DNA of 64,000 nucleotides, taken from NCBI GenBank assembly GCA_963576725.1, contig OY755241.1:3223562-3287561 (forward strand). The letters are read 5' to 3'. The notes beneath the pieces are model-generated. The model was given only the letters and a program-made list of their open reading frames with translations, was not told where the DNA came from and did no database searches. Below, one piece after another: positions 11,955 to 22,586 of this stretch. How positions within the stretch are numbered: position 1 is the first letter of the stretch; each line of letters starts with the position of its first letter. Source of the DNA: Azorinus chamasolen. Its lineage: Eukaryota; Mollusca; Bivalvia; Cardiida; Solecurtidae. The position numbers and the translations under genes were made by a program.

Positions 11955-12186
11955 TTAACCCATTCCCTCATATTGGCACCTTTTGCTGCCTCTGTAAAAG
12001 ACCCTTTTTGAAACCATTGTGACAAACAGAGCATTTGCTCCTTATGGAGCAAATGCTTTATTTACCATAATGATTTCAATACTACATAAATCTTAAATTT
12101 TCCTTTTTGCTAGTAAATGCTCCTTTTCAGTAGATTTATTCAAAGAGGTAAAGGGACCAAAAATAGCCTATGAGATAATGGATTAA
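11955..12186 (+). mobile_element. MITE type C
   Basis: TTAACCCATTCCCTCATATT on the left, ATTAA on the right. The central hairpin is GAGCATTTGCTCC/GGAGCAAATGCT inside AAACCATTGTGA. It is an arm system distinct from types a-d with the same kind of TTAA boundary. Other copies: 16563, 49038, 52022, 52688 and 62508. Confidence 0.65.
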
Positions 12187-13200
12187 TATGCCATTTTGAA
12201 AATTAATCTGCTGGTAATTAATATTCATGAGATCATTATCTCTTACTAAATATTTATGGAGTAAAGGGTTAAAGTGTTAAACCCAATAATTTTATAAAGT
12301 TTTATAATTGATTTGATAGAACATCATTATTAATCTTTGTAATATAGATTTAACTCTATAATGACACCTTCTTTGAAGAAGAATCCATGTTGTTTACATT
12401 TAAAGACAGTTATTTGGGTTTTTTATAAATCCTGATATTCTTTGAATAATTCAAAATGGCATCCAATGATTATCCATAATGATTAAGTCTGGAAATTTAA
12501 GGGACAACCACAATCAAAAAATTTTTTTATAATTGATTGGTATGAAAATATCAATTTTAAACAATAGATATATGATAATGATGTGCTGTTTACGAGATGT
12601 GCAGCATTTTAAAAAAATGATACTGATGTGTGCCAAAATGTTCAGACCCTGAACAACAGCCACATTGGGGACAATGCAGCTGTTTGAGTGTCACTACGGA
12701 TTAATTTATCAGATCAAGACTCAGATATAAAGATAAAATAATGTTTATACATAATAACTTCACATGTTGTATCATATGTGCTATATTCATATAATACATT
12801 AATTCATACAAATATTCTTACATATTCATACAGTCATGGATGTTACATGTTACTATATAAAAACACCTTCCTATTCAGTACCAACCTCATCATAATTACC
12901 GCCTATGTATAATATTATATTGGATTTAATTTAAAGGAATATCATACATAGAAGACAAGAGAAAGCTATCAAATGCTGAATGCAAACAGTGCAGATCCTG
13001 ATCAGACATATTCTGAAAGTGGTATCTTGAATTATCGTTTTTGATCTGGCAGATCAGACAATATTTTCTGATATAAATAGAAGCATTGAGACCAAATAAA
13101 GGTGTTTGAATTGCTGTACCTCACTCATAGTGTTGTTATATTTTGATTTTCTGTTCTTTCAGGTTCATGATTTTCAATGCTTTTTGAAATAGGTTTTGAT
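12187..13200. other. AT-rich, no feature seen
   Basis: No repeat family from elsewhere in the window and no coding signal recognised, apart from a short AAACAGTGCAGATCCTGATC MITE-centre trace near 12983. Confidence 0.5.
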
Positions 13201-13204
13201 TTAG

Positions 13205-13325
13205 CATGTAACCGGGTGTTCTTATAAAAAAATATACCCCCTCAGACCCGAGATCGAACCCAGGTCGCCAGGTTCGCAGTCATGCACTCTACCACATGGT
13301 CATAAAAGCACGCTTGTACTGCAAA
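13205..13325 (-). repeat. tRNA-derived SINE-like sequence
   Basis: Read on the minus strand, GTGGTAGAGTGCATGACTG resembles an A-box region. About 30 bases later GGGTTCGATCTCGGG matches a polymerase III B box. The cloverleaf is incomplete and the flanks are not tRNA-like, so a SINE head is likelier than a working tRNA. No anticodon is assigned. Confidence 0.5.
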
Positions 13326-13465
13326 GCCGTACAAGTGATGATAAACCGGTAAAATCCTGTTTGATCTATTTCAATTTGCTAATTTGTGACACTGGCTGAA
13401 ACTGTCTGACCTGGAACAGCACTGGTTGCAAAAATGTGAATATTCAGTAATATGGATGTTCAAGT

Positions 13466-13709
13466 CTACTTTATTCTTTACTCCATGAATATTCATGTAG
13501 TAAATAATTACATCATGAATAGTAATTAGTTTTGTTGTTATAATAGCTCTAACACAAGTATGTTTGACCATGGCATGTATACCATAAGCACACAGAGCAG
13601 ACTCTGATCAGCCTCAGGTGGCTCCTACATGCATGTATGGGGACTATCAGATCTTGATCTTTTCTGTTTGCAAAGGTGTAGGCATGTGTATTTATGGAGT
13701 AAAGGGTTA
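13466..13709 (+). mobile_element. TTAA MITE, arms c and d
   Basis: CTTTACTCCATGAATATTCA (arm c), ACAGAGCAGACTCTGATCAG in the centre, and TATTTATGGAGTAAAGGGTT at the right. Terminal inverted repeats are clear, although the ends have drifted from TTAA. Confidence 0.6.
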
Positions 13710-13769
13710 TTAAGAGGGTTATAAAACTTAATAAAGACTTGATTTACTGATTGATTCTTTTATCTAAAC

Positions 13770-13865
13770 CTAAACTCTTGCAAACAGAGTAGACCCAGAT
13801 CAGATGGCTCCTTAAGATGCCATCTGATAAGGGTTTGCTCTGTTTGCCAAATGAATTATTCAGAT
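13770..13865. mobile_element. MITE central hairpin fragment
   Basis: CAAACAGAGTAGACCCAGAT and its inverse GGGTTTGCTCTGTTTG surround ATGGCTCC...GCCAT. The arms are lost. Confidence 0.5.
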
Positions 13866-14259
13866 GTGATTGTAGCTTCTGTCCCTGGTGGAAAAATCAA
13901 CTAATAAATAATCATGATTTGATAAAAAAAAATTATTGAATATTCATCATGTATTGTAACTTTAGGGTTTTCTTTGATAAGCTATCAGTGGTATGGTAGC
14001 AATCTGTATCTTTAGTTGTCCTGTTCATACTTTTTCAGATGGAGGCAAAACACAAGGTGATTGTTGGTGCAGTCTGCTGCACCTGCAGACACCAGAACAT
14101 TGACCATTTCGCAAGATGGTGCCACAATACACATTATGCTATGATGTCAAGTGTCTTCAAATGAAGTCTTGCTTGGATCATTTGTCAAGGGGACCAACTG
14201 CCATGTTTGAACCTAGCAGCAAAACAACCTTGAAGAGCACTTAGCTGTCTACTGTGGAG

Positions 14260-14988
14260 GTAAGGACATTCATTCACATACATGAGTTATTCTTTAATTA
14301 GTTACTCTGTACTCATATACCTTTGCATACAAAGTACTAACCCAGTTATAATTGCTCCTGTATTTATTTACTGTACATGGCATTTAATACGATTAAGCTC
14401 TATAATACCTGATCAAAGACTGTTTATGCCACAAACATGTCGTAATTATTACTAATATAATATTATATATTTCAAGACAAGCTTGAAAACCACTTTAGGG
14501 GAAGGGACCTCCATGACAAAGAGGACAAATGTGCCATCAAAATACATGAACATTAGCAAGGCCCTTTTTGCTGTGTATAAGTTCATTGTCTCACCAGGGA
14601 CATGAGAGAAATCTGTTTGGCTTGCTTTTGGATGGTCAGTAGATCTTCCTTGATTGCATCTTTGACTGGAATCAGACATAGGGATCAAGTACAAAAAGCA
14701 CCAAGGTCCTTCCTGGACCTGAAATTAGCTGAACATTGTCGTAACACTGTAAATTCATGTTAAACACCAATAAACAATACATTCTTATGACCCCAGCATG
14801 GCGGGAGGCACATAATCATGCTCTTGTCTGTCCATATGTACATACATAATTGTACAACACAATTTAGAAGAATTATTTCAAACTTGCACAGGTAAACAAC
14901 CTTGGTGTGCAAATGGACAGAGAGAAGGAAACTTTTGTTTCATCCATTATTACTGAAGTTAGGAACTGAAATTTTCTTCATTATATAT
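14260..14988. other. Intron-like spacer of the relic, no feature seen
   Basis: No repeat boundaries or coding signal recognised. The minus frame at 14452-14694 has no motif. Confidence 0.4.
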
Positions 14989-15268
14989 CAGGGTTGCCAC
15001 ATGTTGGGGAAATGTTTTTTCAAGGTCAGGGACTTGTCAGGGAATTTTGAGAACTGTCAGGGAAATTTGAAAATATAGGCAAATGTCAGAGAATTTTGAA
15101 AAAAAGAAGGGATTTATCATTTAAGGCAATATCTTTTAGACTTCCTCAAAAATATCACATATAAATTATCAGGAAAAGACAAAATGTTTCAATGTAATGT
15201 GTCAGGGAAATTTGAAATTATCAGAGAAATGTAAGGAAATTTTGTTTCTCTGGTTTGTGGTAACCCTG
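14989..15268. mobile_element. MITE with CAGGGTT(G/A)CCACA terminal repeats
   Basis: CAGGGTTGCCACA at the left is matched by TGTGGTAACCCTG at the right. The inside is built from repeats of 'GTCAGGGAAATTTGAAA'. hAT elements often start CAGGGTTGCC, so a hAT-like MITE is the likely class. A clean 8-bp target duplication is not visible (TTATATAT against TATAAGTC). Confidence 0.6.
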
Positions 15269-15626
15269 TATAAGTCATAGTGAAAATTTCTTGTGTATCT
15301 AACTGTTCATTCTCCATGTAGAGGAATTATTTCCAACTTTCTCAATTGAACAGACTCAATGTGAAGATAGTTGTACAGAAGGAAACTTTTGCTCCATTTT
15401 TAGTTTTTTACAGGAGCTACAGTACTTTGTATTTTTTTCACTATAAAACCTTGTGGGTCAAACTCCTCATACACCACTTGGAGAATTTGCTTGAAACGTT
15501 CACATATATAGAACCTTGATGTGAAGATGTGTATAAAGAAGAACACTTTTGCAGTGACCTTTTGCAAAGTTACAGAACTTTGTAATTTTTGCACTTAAAG
15601 GCATTTCAACGCTCCTTCAGAAAGTG

Positions 15627-15628
<2 letters not shown>

Positions 15629-15658
<30 letters not shown>
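15629..15658 (+). repeat. Poly-C homopolymer
   Basis: An uninterrupted run of about 30 C. It creates the poly-Gly stretch in the minus-strand frame at 15606-15836, which is not a gene. The rest of 15269-15835 shows nothing recognised. Confidence 0.9.
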
Positions 15659-15835
15659 ATATACTAGTACACAGTATCCAGCTGTGCAGATTAGTGATTT
15701 TTGATTCCCTGGAGTGCTCCTGCAGTGTCCAGTCAGGGTCAATGACCATATGAGATAAAGTTATGCAATTATACCTTGATCCAGGTAGATAAGCAAAGTA
15801 TGTGCTAGGCAGTACATAATTTTTAAGCATTGGCA

Positions 15836-15940
15836 AACAGAGTAGATCCAGATCAGAGATGCCGTCTGACCAGAGTCTAATATGTTAGCTTTTGACACGA
15901 TATAGATCTGATTCTACAAATCCATCTGGATGTTCTTGAT
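15836..15940. mobile_element. MITE hairpin fragment
   Basis: CAAACAGAGTAGATCCAGAT, GATGCCGTCTGACCAGAGTC and the a/c-arm word ATATAGATCTGATTCTACA. Confidence 0.45.
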
Positions 15941-16296
15941 TTTCTTAACATGCTTGCTTCTACCTCACTCTTTTATTACAGGAGATAGAGGCACGACTAC
16001 CAACCAATGACCGCCAGCTGTTGTCATACCTTGTGTTTGATTCTGGTGTGGAGATTGAGGTAGAGGCTGCCTGTGGGTCGAGGGACCTGACCATTTCAGT
16101 AACAGATCTGGCCATTGCTTTAGACATTAGAGAAGGCCATTGCTTTTGACATTAGAGAAGGAGACATAGAAACAAAGTGTGCAAACATGCTGCCAATTTC
16201 TGTATCTGCACAAGTGAAAGGAAAATAGTTTAAATGCAGATTACATGTAACTCAACAGCTGCCACTAATATGAAGACAATTTCTTTTATTCAGTTA

Positions 16297-16527
16297 TTAA
16301 CCATTTCCCTCATTAATATTCATCATTATTATTTATCAGCTTAATTTTATAATGGATAATACATACAGGTGATTTCTGCTTTAGCAAAAATTGTAAAATT
16401 ATATCTACATTATTCCATAAGCAAACAGAGCAGACTGATCAGACAGCTGCTACAGGAGAAATTTGATTTGTGTCTTCCCTGTTTGTAAAGGCATGAAAAG
16501 ATGTTTATATATGAGGGACAGGGTTAA
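16297..16527 (+). mobile_element. TTAA MITE, complete, arms c-like and a
   Basis: TTAACCATTTCCCTC on the left and AGGGACAGGGTTAA on the right, with AAACAGAGCAGACTGATCAG in the centre. It lies 69 bp downstream of the relic stop. Confidence 0.65.
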
Positions 16528-16562
16528 TTCTCTTTTGGATTTATAGTAAATGATATAAGCCG

Positions 16563-16765
16563 TTAACCCATTACCTCATAGGCTATATTTAGACCCAAGC
16601 GATTTGAACAGATCTACAGAAAGGGGTCATTTACTACAGAAAAAAGGACATTTTAGAAATGTGTAGTTTAGAAACCATTGTGATAAATAGAGCAAATGCT
16701 CTGTTTATCACAATGGTTTCAAAAAGTGGCTTATACAGAGGCATCAACATGAGGGAATGGGTTAA
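16563..16765 (+). mobile_element. MITE type C, complete
   Basis: TTAACCCATTACCTC to GAGGGAATGGGTTAA. The inner hairpin AACCATTGTGATAAATAGAG and its inverse surround CAAATGCTC. The minus ORF at 16634-16882 is a shadow. Confidence 0.75.
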
Positions 16766-17004
16766 TACATTTTCTCTGAAAATGTACACCCATTTTCTCT
16801 GAAAATGTACACCACTGTATATTTGGTCAAATTTATGCCATTGTTTGTAAAGTTTTAAAAGGAACAAAATGGAAATAAGCAAATTTCAAATTTTAAATTC
16901 CAATAGTTTTCATATATAAAATACAGATTTAGTTTGTGGATTATTGCCACTTTTGTTAAAATGAAAAAGTTGAACTGCATGATATTTGCATACACTTGAT
17001 GGCT

Positions 17005-17540
17005 TAGTTAACCCTTTACTCCTTTGATATTTATTTAAGAAATTATGCCCTTATGCTTATGAATTAGATTAAAAAAATTATATGGCATTTGAATGCATAC
17101 ATGTTTGGCCATGGCATAAACTGTTAATTTAAATGTTGGTGTCTTTTTCTGAATGATCCATATCCTTGAATTTTCATTACTCAAATGGTCACACGATATT
17201 TGCTTACCATTTCTTACAACAGCCGATGAAGGTCTAGCAATTAGACTGAACTATCTAGTTATGACAAAAATTGTTCTTTGACAGTTACCGGTATATAAAT
17301 TCAACAATATTAAGTCCTTACATCAACTTGAATATTAATTAGATTGATTATTATAATAGCACATGGACACATGAATGTTTGACCGGGGCAGAAACTGTCA
17401 AGTCATATCTTTATTAATTATAATATCGCAAGCAAATATAGCAGACCCGGATGAGACCGCTCCTACAGGGGCCATCTGATCTCGGTCTTTTCTGTTTGCA
17501 AAGGCATAGAAAGGCATATTTTTGCTCTGACAGACAATTT
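17005..17540 (+). mobile_element. Two arm-c MITE copies, degraded
   Basis: The first starts TTAACCCTTTACTCC (about 17009). The second has TTAATTAGATTGATTATTAT, then AAATATAGCAGACCCGGATG, and GGCATAGAAAGGCATATTTT at the right. Confidence 0.5.
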
Positions 17541-18099
17541 TTAGCCGTTATGGAATTGTCTTCACTATATAACATAAAGCGCTTGATATAGAAGACAATA
17601 TTGGAGGGGGAGGGTATGCATCTGTGTCTTGGAAACGATTTTCTAGTTAATTTTATTTTCTAACTCTTTGTATCCTGCCATGCTAAGTTGAAAAATATTT
17701 GTAACATTATAATTTTTCATATTGTTAATGTCACCCCACAGTATGTATAATTATTTGTAGGGTATTTAGAATCACAAGGAATATGTCCAAAATTGGTGGA
17801 AGTGTATATATGGATAAGTGAATGATGCATGCTAATTACTGTTATGATCCACCAGATAGAAGCAGAAGTATGGCCATTTGTTACTTTCAAATAATGGAGT
17901 GATGGCTCTGTACTACATTAAACTTTCAAATTTAGCTCCATTGGCATAAAGTGGCAAGTTGAGCTATTGGAATCGCCCTGTGTATGACATGTTTCATGAA
18001 ACATTTTCAGCAAACAATTCACAGCAAACAATCAATATAATATATATTTTGTCCGAAACCTTCAGTACTGTCAGTACTTTGATTATTACATATTATTAA
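17541..18099. other. No feature seen
   Basis: AT-rich, unclassified. Confidence 0.4.
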
Positions 18100-18440
18100 T
18101 AACCCGCAGTTCTTCATTCAAGACCTCCTTTCAAGGGATTTACTGTGTCGAAAGGAGTGTTCATATATTCAGGCTTTTATCAGTATATTAATGCCAAATA
18201 TATTTAAAATATATGAACTACTATGTGTTTCACCCAGCTCTGTCAATCGATTTCAATTGAGATTTTTTTTTATTCCATATTTTTCTGTTTTTAAACTTAC
18301 CTCAATCAATGTATTAATTTTTATGTAGTCAGACCCTGAATAAAAGTTTGATCCCTGCTAATCTGACGTGACAATCAGTAAAAAATCATTTTTCACCTTG
18401 TAGCATTAGTCATTTTGACAGTTAAAATGGCCGCCGATAG
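18100..18440 (+). repeat. Left arm of a large inverted pair
   Basis: Its inverse recurs at 23335-23565, continuing at 24703-24800 past an insertion. The best block is GTTTCACCCAGCTCTGTC plus AATCGATTTCAATTGAGA (18221-18262). An internal AAAATGGCCGCCG is matched by CGGCGGCCATTT at 23344. Confidence 0.6.
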
Positions 18441-19046
18441 ACGTAATTTTTCTGGAATAGTCCATGTGTAAATAATGTAGGGAGATCTAGTGTTCAAACA
18501 AGTAATTGGTTTAGGCTAGTGGCCTAGTAGTGGGTATGTTGCTTAAAACTTTCAAACACTGTCATTGCATTCTATACACGGTGCATTAAATTTTATTCTG
18601 TTTTATTGAAATAAATAAATAAAATGTGGAAGAATGCTTTGACATGATATTCGATAAACCCTTCAGCATTTTTCAACTAAACTTTCAGTATGACGTAATT
18701 TTACACCCAATAATGACGGTAAATTTTACGTCATGTTTTCCTAGTAAGTCCATTAATCTGTTTGGGTATTTCAGTCCATGATAACAGTTGCAGACAGTTT
18801 GGATCACGATGCGATACAGAGTAACTTGATATGTCACAGGATCAACGCCAGTTGAAACATAATACGGGGATACTAGATAGTAGATCTAGATCCCTCCAAT
18901 TCGAAATTGAATATAGCACACCAAACATTAATAGCGAAAGTGTTTCGATATACAGATTGATTGTACCTAACTTGGGACATATATGTATACATACCACTAT
19001 AACTGTATATAATAACTGGTAATGAACGTAATCAATCCATATAATT
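18441..19046. other. Unclassified
   Basis: Contains TGACGTAA/TTACGTCA words near 18690-18735. The two overlapping short frames near 18831-19108 show no motif. Confidence 0.4.
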
Positions 19047-19613
19047 ATGGGGAAAATGGATGCCATTCTCTTAGATTTCAGCAAAGCCTTTGACAAGGTC
19101 AGCCACAAACATCTCTTACAAAAACTAGACTTCTATGGGATACGAGGAAATATCCACACATGGATAGCTGACTTTTTAAAATGTCGCTCACAGCAGGTCG
19201 TCCTTGATGGTGCCAGTTCAGATGTGTCTCCCGTCACCTCTGGAGTTCCACAGGGTAGCATACTTGGCCCCCTCCTCTTTCTTGCATACATCAATGACCT
19301 ACCATCTAGAGTCAAGTCCACTGTGCGGCTATTTGCCGATGACTGCCTGATGTATAGACAAATAAGAAATGAGGAGGATGCAAGACAACTCCAGAGTGAC
19401 TTGGACTCATTACAGGAATGGGAACAGGAGTGGCTCATGTGCTTCAACCCCGACAAATGTGAAGTGATCCATGTCACAAACAAAAAGAAACCCATGAAAT
19501 TCACTTACACCATCCACAATATGCCTCTGAAACCTACCAATGCCGCAAAATACCTTGGAGTTACTTTCACATCTGATCTTAACTGGAAAACACATATAGA
19601 AAACATATCGAAA
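19047..19613 (+). pseudogene. LINE ORF2 reverse transcriptase, central part (jockey/RTE-like)
   Basis: 189 codons of the RT domain of a non-LTR retrotransposon, which copies its own RNA into the target by target-primed reverse transcription. RT block A is LLDFSKAFDKVSH (residues 8-20). The SGVPQGSILGP block is at 65-75. The catalytic FADD is intact at 96-99. The thumb-region motif KYLGVTFTSDLNWKTHI is near 169-185. The 5' part (endonuclease and N-terminal RT) is missing, as in most 5'-truncated LINE copies. The frame is broken at 19614 by a nested element, and the remaining ORF resumes at 21604. The fragment is intact up to that point, so the copy is not old. The overlapping minus-strand frames are shadows. 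Confidence 0.9.
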
Positions 19614-20274
19614 CAAGAGGGCCATTGGCCCTATATCGCTCACCTGAGTTACAGTAATACATGTATATTGACATGTTAATTTTTCAGTGGACAACATTTC
19701 TAGCAGATGAAATAAGCTTAGTGCACTGCTTTCACCCTTTCACTGCTGAATAAACTTGAACTGAATTCAGAATTAATACCAAGTGACTGATTGACCAAGA
19801 TCTAAACTGTTTACAACTTGTGCCATTTTTGCCTTAGCAGCAGACTTAATCCACAGTAGTAAGTTTAACACCTATCATTGTAAGGGGGGGGGGGCAAATG
19901 CATTATCATGTTTTCTTAAGAATTACCATGACTTATATCAGTTGGGCCATTGCATAATCATGTTTTCACAGTTTTCTTAAACATTACCATAACTTACTTC
20001 AGTTGGGTTTGGACCCAGATTAAAAGTCTAGATGGTGATCATTTTCCTTGATTGGCTGAATTGTTACTTTCCTATATCTCTCACATCTAATTTGAGAGAC
20101 ATTGGAAGACACCATGTAACATCTAGCTATCACTCACACTACACACTGGGGTTAATGGGTCAAAATCCCTTTCAAAATGCCTTTAATGTTTCGTCTGCAA
20201 CAAAAAGTTATTGTCATCTGCTTCAATTCTTAAAATAAACTTACTTTCATTTTTTTGCAAAAATATGGTTAAGA

Positions 20275-20350
20275 TGACAAACAGTTTGGATCCTGATGAG
20301 ACGCCGCAGTATGCGGCCTCTCATCTGGCTCCAAACTGTTTGCATAGGTA
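20275..20350. mobile_element. Type D hairpin
   Basis: AAACAGTTTGGATCCTGATG and its inverse surround AGACGCCGCAGTATGCGGC. Related hairpins lie at 25195, 39815, 46361-46779, 57730 and 60330. Confidence 0.6.
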
Positions 20351-20455
20351 ATCACAGTTTCACCACTAGCATGCAAAGAGTTAAGAGTCATGCATTGACC
20401 TGGAGAGATTTTACTGCCCAGCAGCTGTAACCTTTGAACTGCTGCTGGTCTGCAG

Positions 20456-20645
20456 TTTAACCCTTAATTTCTCTCATATAAACTTGTTTTCATGCATCTG
20501 CAAACAGAGTAGACCCAGATAAGGTGGCTCCTATAGGATCAGGGTCTGCTATTTGCTAATGGAATTTGATAGATGTTTCTATGCCTTCTAAAACAGCTAC
20601 ACTGATTCACCTTCAACATTTTATTATAAATAGTTATAAATAGAA
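20456..20645 (+). mobile_element. TTAA MITE, arm a plus truncated b
   Basis: TTAACCCTTAATTTCTCTCA, AACAGAGTAGACCCAGATAA and CTCCTATAGGATCAGGGTC, then an inverted b arm cut near 20645. Confidence 0.55.
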
Positions 20646-20663
20646 TGATACTAGATCTCCAAT

Positions 20664-20725
20664 GCAGTTATCTCCCTTTGTCGCTTATGGCAATGCTGAT
20701 GGGACAAGGGAAATAACTGTGAGGA
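20664..20725. repeat. Short palindromic element, copy 1
   Basis: CAGTTATCTCCC and GGGAAATAACTG face each other. A second copy is at 62950-63020. Confidence 0.5.
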
Positions 20726-21251
20726 AATTACCTTTTAAGTGTTACAGATTCTGATGTTAAGTAGCATAAAACCCCAGGGTGAGACCATTTTTGGCCCAGG
20801 GGTCATTATTTGAACACACCTGGTAGTGGTATATTAGGTGATGCTTCATACCAAATATCTTAGCTCTAGATTATGTGGTTTCAGACAAAAAGATTTTTAA
20901 AGGTTTCCCTATATAAGTCTATGTAAAAACTACAAGCCCCAGGGTAGGGCCATTTTTGGCCCGGGGGTCATCATTTTAACAAACTTGGTAAAGGACCATT
21001 AGATGATGCTATATACCAAATATCAAAGCTCTAGAAATTGTGGTTTCAGAGAAGAAGATTTTTAAAGATTTAAAAAAAAACCCTGTAAAAGTAGTGGGGC
21101 GGGGCCATTTTTTGCCCGGGGGTCATGATTTTAACAAAACTGATAAAGGACACCCTAAGGTACATTTCTGTGAAATTTGGTTGAAATCCTCCCAGTGGTT
21201 TAGGAGAAGAAGTCATTTGAAATAAAAGTGAACGGACAGACGGACGGACAG

Positions 21252-21508
21252 ACTAACAAATGGGTAGTTGTGTGACTTTTTCCTTTGATCTTTTCTTGTG
21301 TGACTAGTCCCACAAGTAAAACTATTTTTGGCTCTAACTTTGGAATAGAATGATCTGGAAGCTAACCCTTACCCTAACCCTATGTCCCACAACTGGCCAG
21401 GTTAATGTCACAAGAAATGGCGAGGTTAATGTCACAAAAGATGGCCAGGTTAATGATTTTACTTGTGCGACTAGTTAGAAAAAGTCACACAACTACCCTT
21501 TGGTGAGT
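21252..21508. mobile_element. 257-bp MITE in a GACGGACA tract, copy 1
   Basis: The terminal inverted repeat GGGTAGTTGTGTGACTTTTT is perfect at both ends and extends imperfectly outward (ACTAACAAA against TTTGGTGAGT). Inside are two to three units of 'ATGGCCAGGTTAATG' and a short TAACCC run. Copy 2, also 257 bp, lies at 26522-26778. Confidence 0.8.
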
Positions 21509-21603
21509 GCGGACAGACGGACAGACGGACAGACGGACAGACGGACGACGGACGACAGGCGGTCACAATAGCTCACCTTGAGCCTTTGGCTCAGGTGAGC
21601 TAA

Positions 21604-22125
21604 AAAGCAAACAGCACAATGTCCTTTATTAGAAGAAACATCAGCTCAAGCCCACCAAAGATTAAGGAAAGAGCATACAAGACATACGTCCGACCAATAG
21701 TGGAGTATGCCTCATCAGTCTGGTCCCCACATGCAGACACACATATACATCAGATTGATATGGTCCAACGCAGAGCAGCCAGGTTTGTCAAGCGAGACTA
21801 TGAACGCACAAGCTCAGTGTCATCCATGCTTGAGGACCTCAAATTGAACACTTTACAGCACAGACGAAATGTAGCCAGGGTCACCATGTTGTACAAGATC
21901 ATCCACAACATGGTAGACATCAATCCTGACCCTCCACTCCGCTCCTCTAGACCATATAGAAACCATAATCGGCAATACACCCAGATTCCATGTTCTAAAT
22001 CAGTATACCAGTATAGCTTTTTCCCTGCTTCCATTGTACTATGGAACCATCTGCCGCAGCACGTCGTGAACATACACACACTTGACGGCTTTAAAGCGGC
22101 CATGTCCAGTGTCCACAATCTGTAA
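21604..22125 (+). pseudogene. LINE ORF2, C-terminal part
   Basis: Continuation of the reverse-transcriptase ORF after the nested insertion. KANSTMSFIRRN (from 21604), YVRPIVEYASSVWSP, VQRRAARFV, LYKIIHNMVDI and SFFPASIVLWNHLP are the standard C-terminal landmarks of jockey/CR1-type ORF2. The ORF ends at TAA 22123-22125. An untranslated tail follows and ends in a (GAT)n run at about 22259-22275, the expected LINE 3' repeat. There are no stops or frameshifts. The phase agrees with the upstream part when the insert is removed. Confidence 0.9.
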
Positions 22126-22278
22126 TGAGACGTCCGTTTTTATCCTGTTTTTAACTGTACAAAGAGACATTTTTATTGATCAAACCATCTCCAGCAGCTG
22201 CGCATGTCAGTTTTTAATCATATCGCGAGTATACTCTAAGCAGAGTGATGCGATTAATGAAGATGATGATGATGAAAA
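22126..22278 (+). mobile_element. LINE 3' untranslated tail with (GAT)n end
   Basis: Follows the ORF2 stop and closes with GATGATGATGATGA. This marks the 3' boundary of the LINE insertion that begins near 19047. Confidence 0.6.
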
Positions 22279-22466
22279 GAGTTGTAATGGAAACAAACAA
22301 AAATATAAATGCTTGCTAATTCAAATAGATCGTGAATATGATTTTTTTACTCAGATGGTTCATTCTCATTCTTTTGTAAGCGAGCATTTTATAAAAATAT
22401 ATATAGTAAATATAAACAATAAGCATATGAAACAAAACAACACATAATAAACTACGATGAATATTC

Positions 22467-22468
<2 letters not shown>

Positions 22469-22505
<37 letters not shown>

Positions 22506-22508
22506 CCT

Positions 22509-22585
<77 letters not shown>
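22469..22585 (+). repeat. (CT)n microsatellite
   Basis: An almost pure CT repeat with two short CCCC interruptions. The Ser-Leu ORF over it is not a gene. The flanks 22279-22468 and 22586-23334 show nothing else recognised. Confidence 0.95.

Positions 22586-22586
<1 letters not shown>

Larger units (their letters stand above)
14039..16228 (+). pseudogene. Broken two-exon coding relic, product unknown
   Basis: Exon-like segments lie at 14039-14259 and 15982-16228. The first follows CTTTTTCAG and ends GTGGAG|GTAAGG. The second follows TTTTATTACAG. Both are phase 0 at the shared junction, so a reading frame joins them (LSTVE|EIEARLPTNDRQLLSY). In that frame segment 1 has two stops (TGA at 14101 and a TAG near its 3' end). 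Segment 2 has an exact-looking 25-bp tandem duplication (16110-16134, 16135-16159) that shifts the frame. Past it the frame resumes and ends at TAG 16226-16228. Protein-like stretches include VFDSGVEIEVEAACGS and TDLAIALDI. I do not recognise the family. It could be a recently disabled gene, a transposed copy, or a real gene with assembly errors. Confidence 0.45.
19614..21603 (+). mobile_element. 1,990-bp nested element, family I ends, inside the LINE
   Basis: The left boundary CAAGAGGGCCATTGGCCC follows AAA (19611-19613). The right boundary GCTCAGGTGAGCTAA is followed by AAA (21604-21606). Near both ends GCTCACCTGAG or its inverse occurs, and the 3' end is a strong hairpin (GCTCACCTTGAGCC...GGCTCAGGTGAGC). 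It carries smaller MITEs, two to three family I core units (20750-21240) and a GACGGACA tract. Removing it with one AAA restores the LINE frame. CTAA after a hairpin recalls Helitron 3' ends. No Rep/helicase frame is present, so it is non-autonomous. Confidence 0.8.

Noticed and set aside
13205..13325. Functional tRNA gene
   Set aside because: Boxes are present but no complete acceptor stem or cloverleaf could be drawn.
15606..15836. Minus-strand ORF with a poly-Gly stretch
   Set aside because: The Gly run is the poly-C homopolymer; there is no domain or splice context.
19133..19697. Minus-strand ORFs opposite the reverse transcriptase
   Set aside because: Antisense shadows of a clearly coding plus frame with an intact FADD motif.
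21362..21385. TAACCC telomere-like run
   Set aside because: Only three or so units, present identically in both copies of a 257-bp MITE; an internal part of that element.
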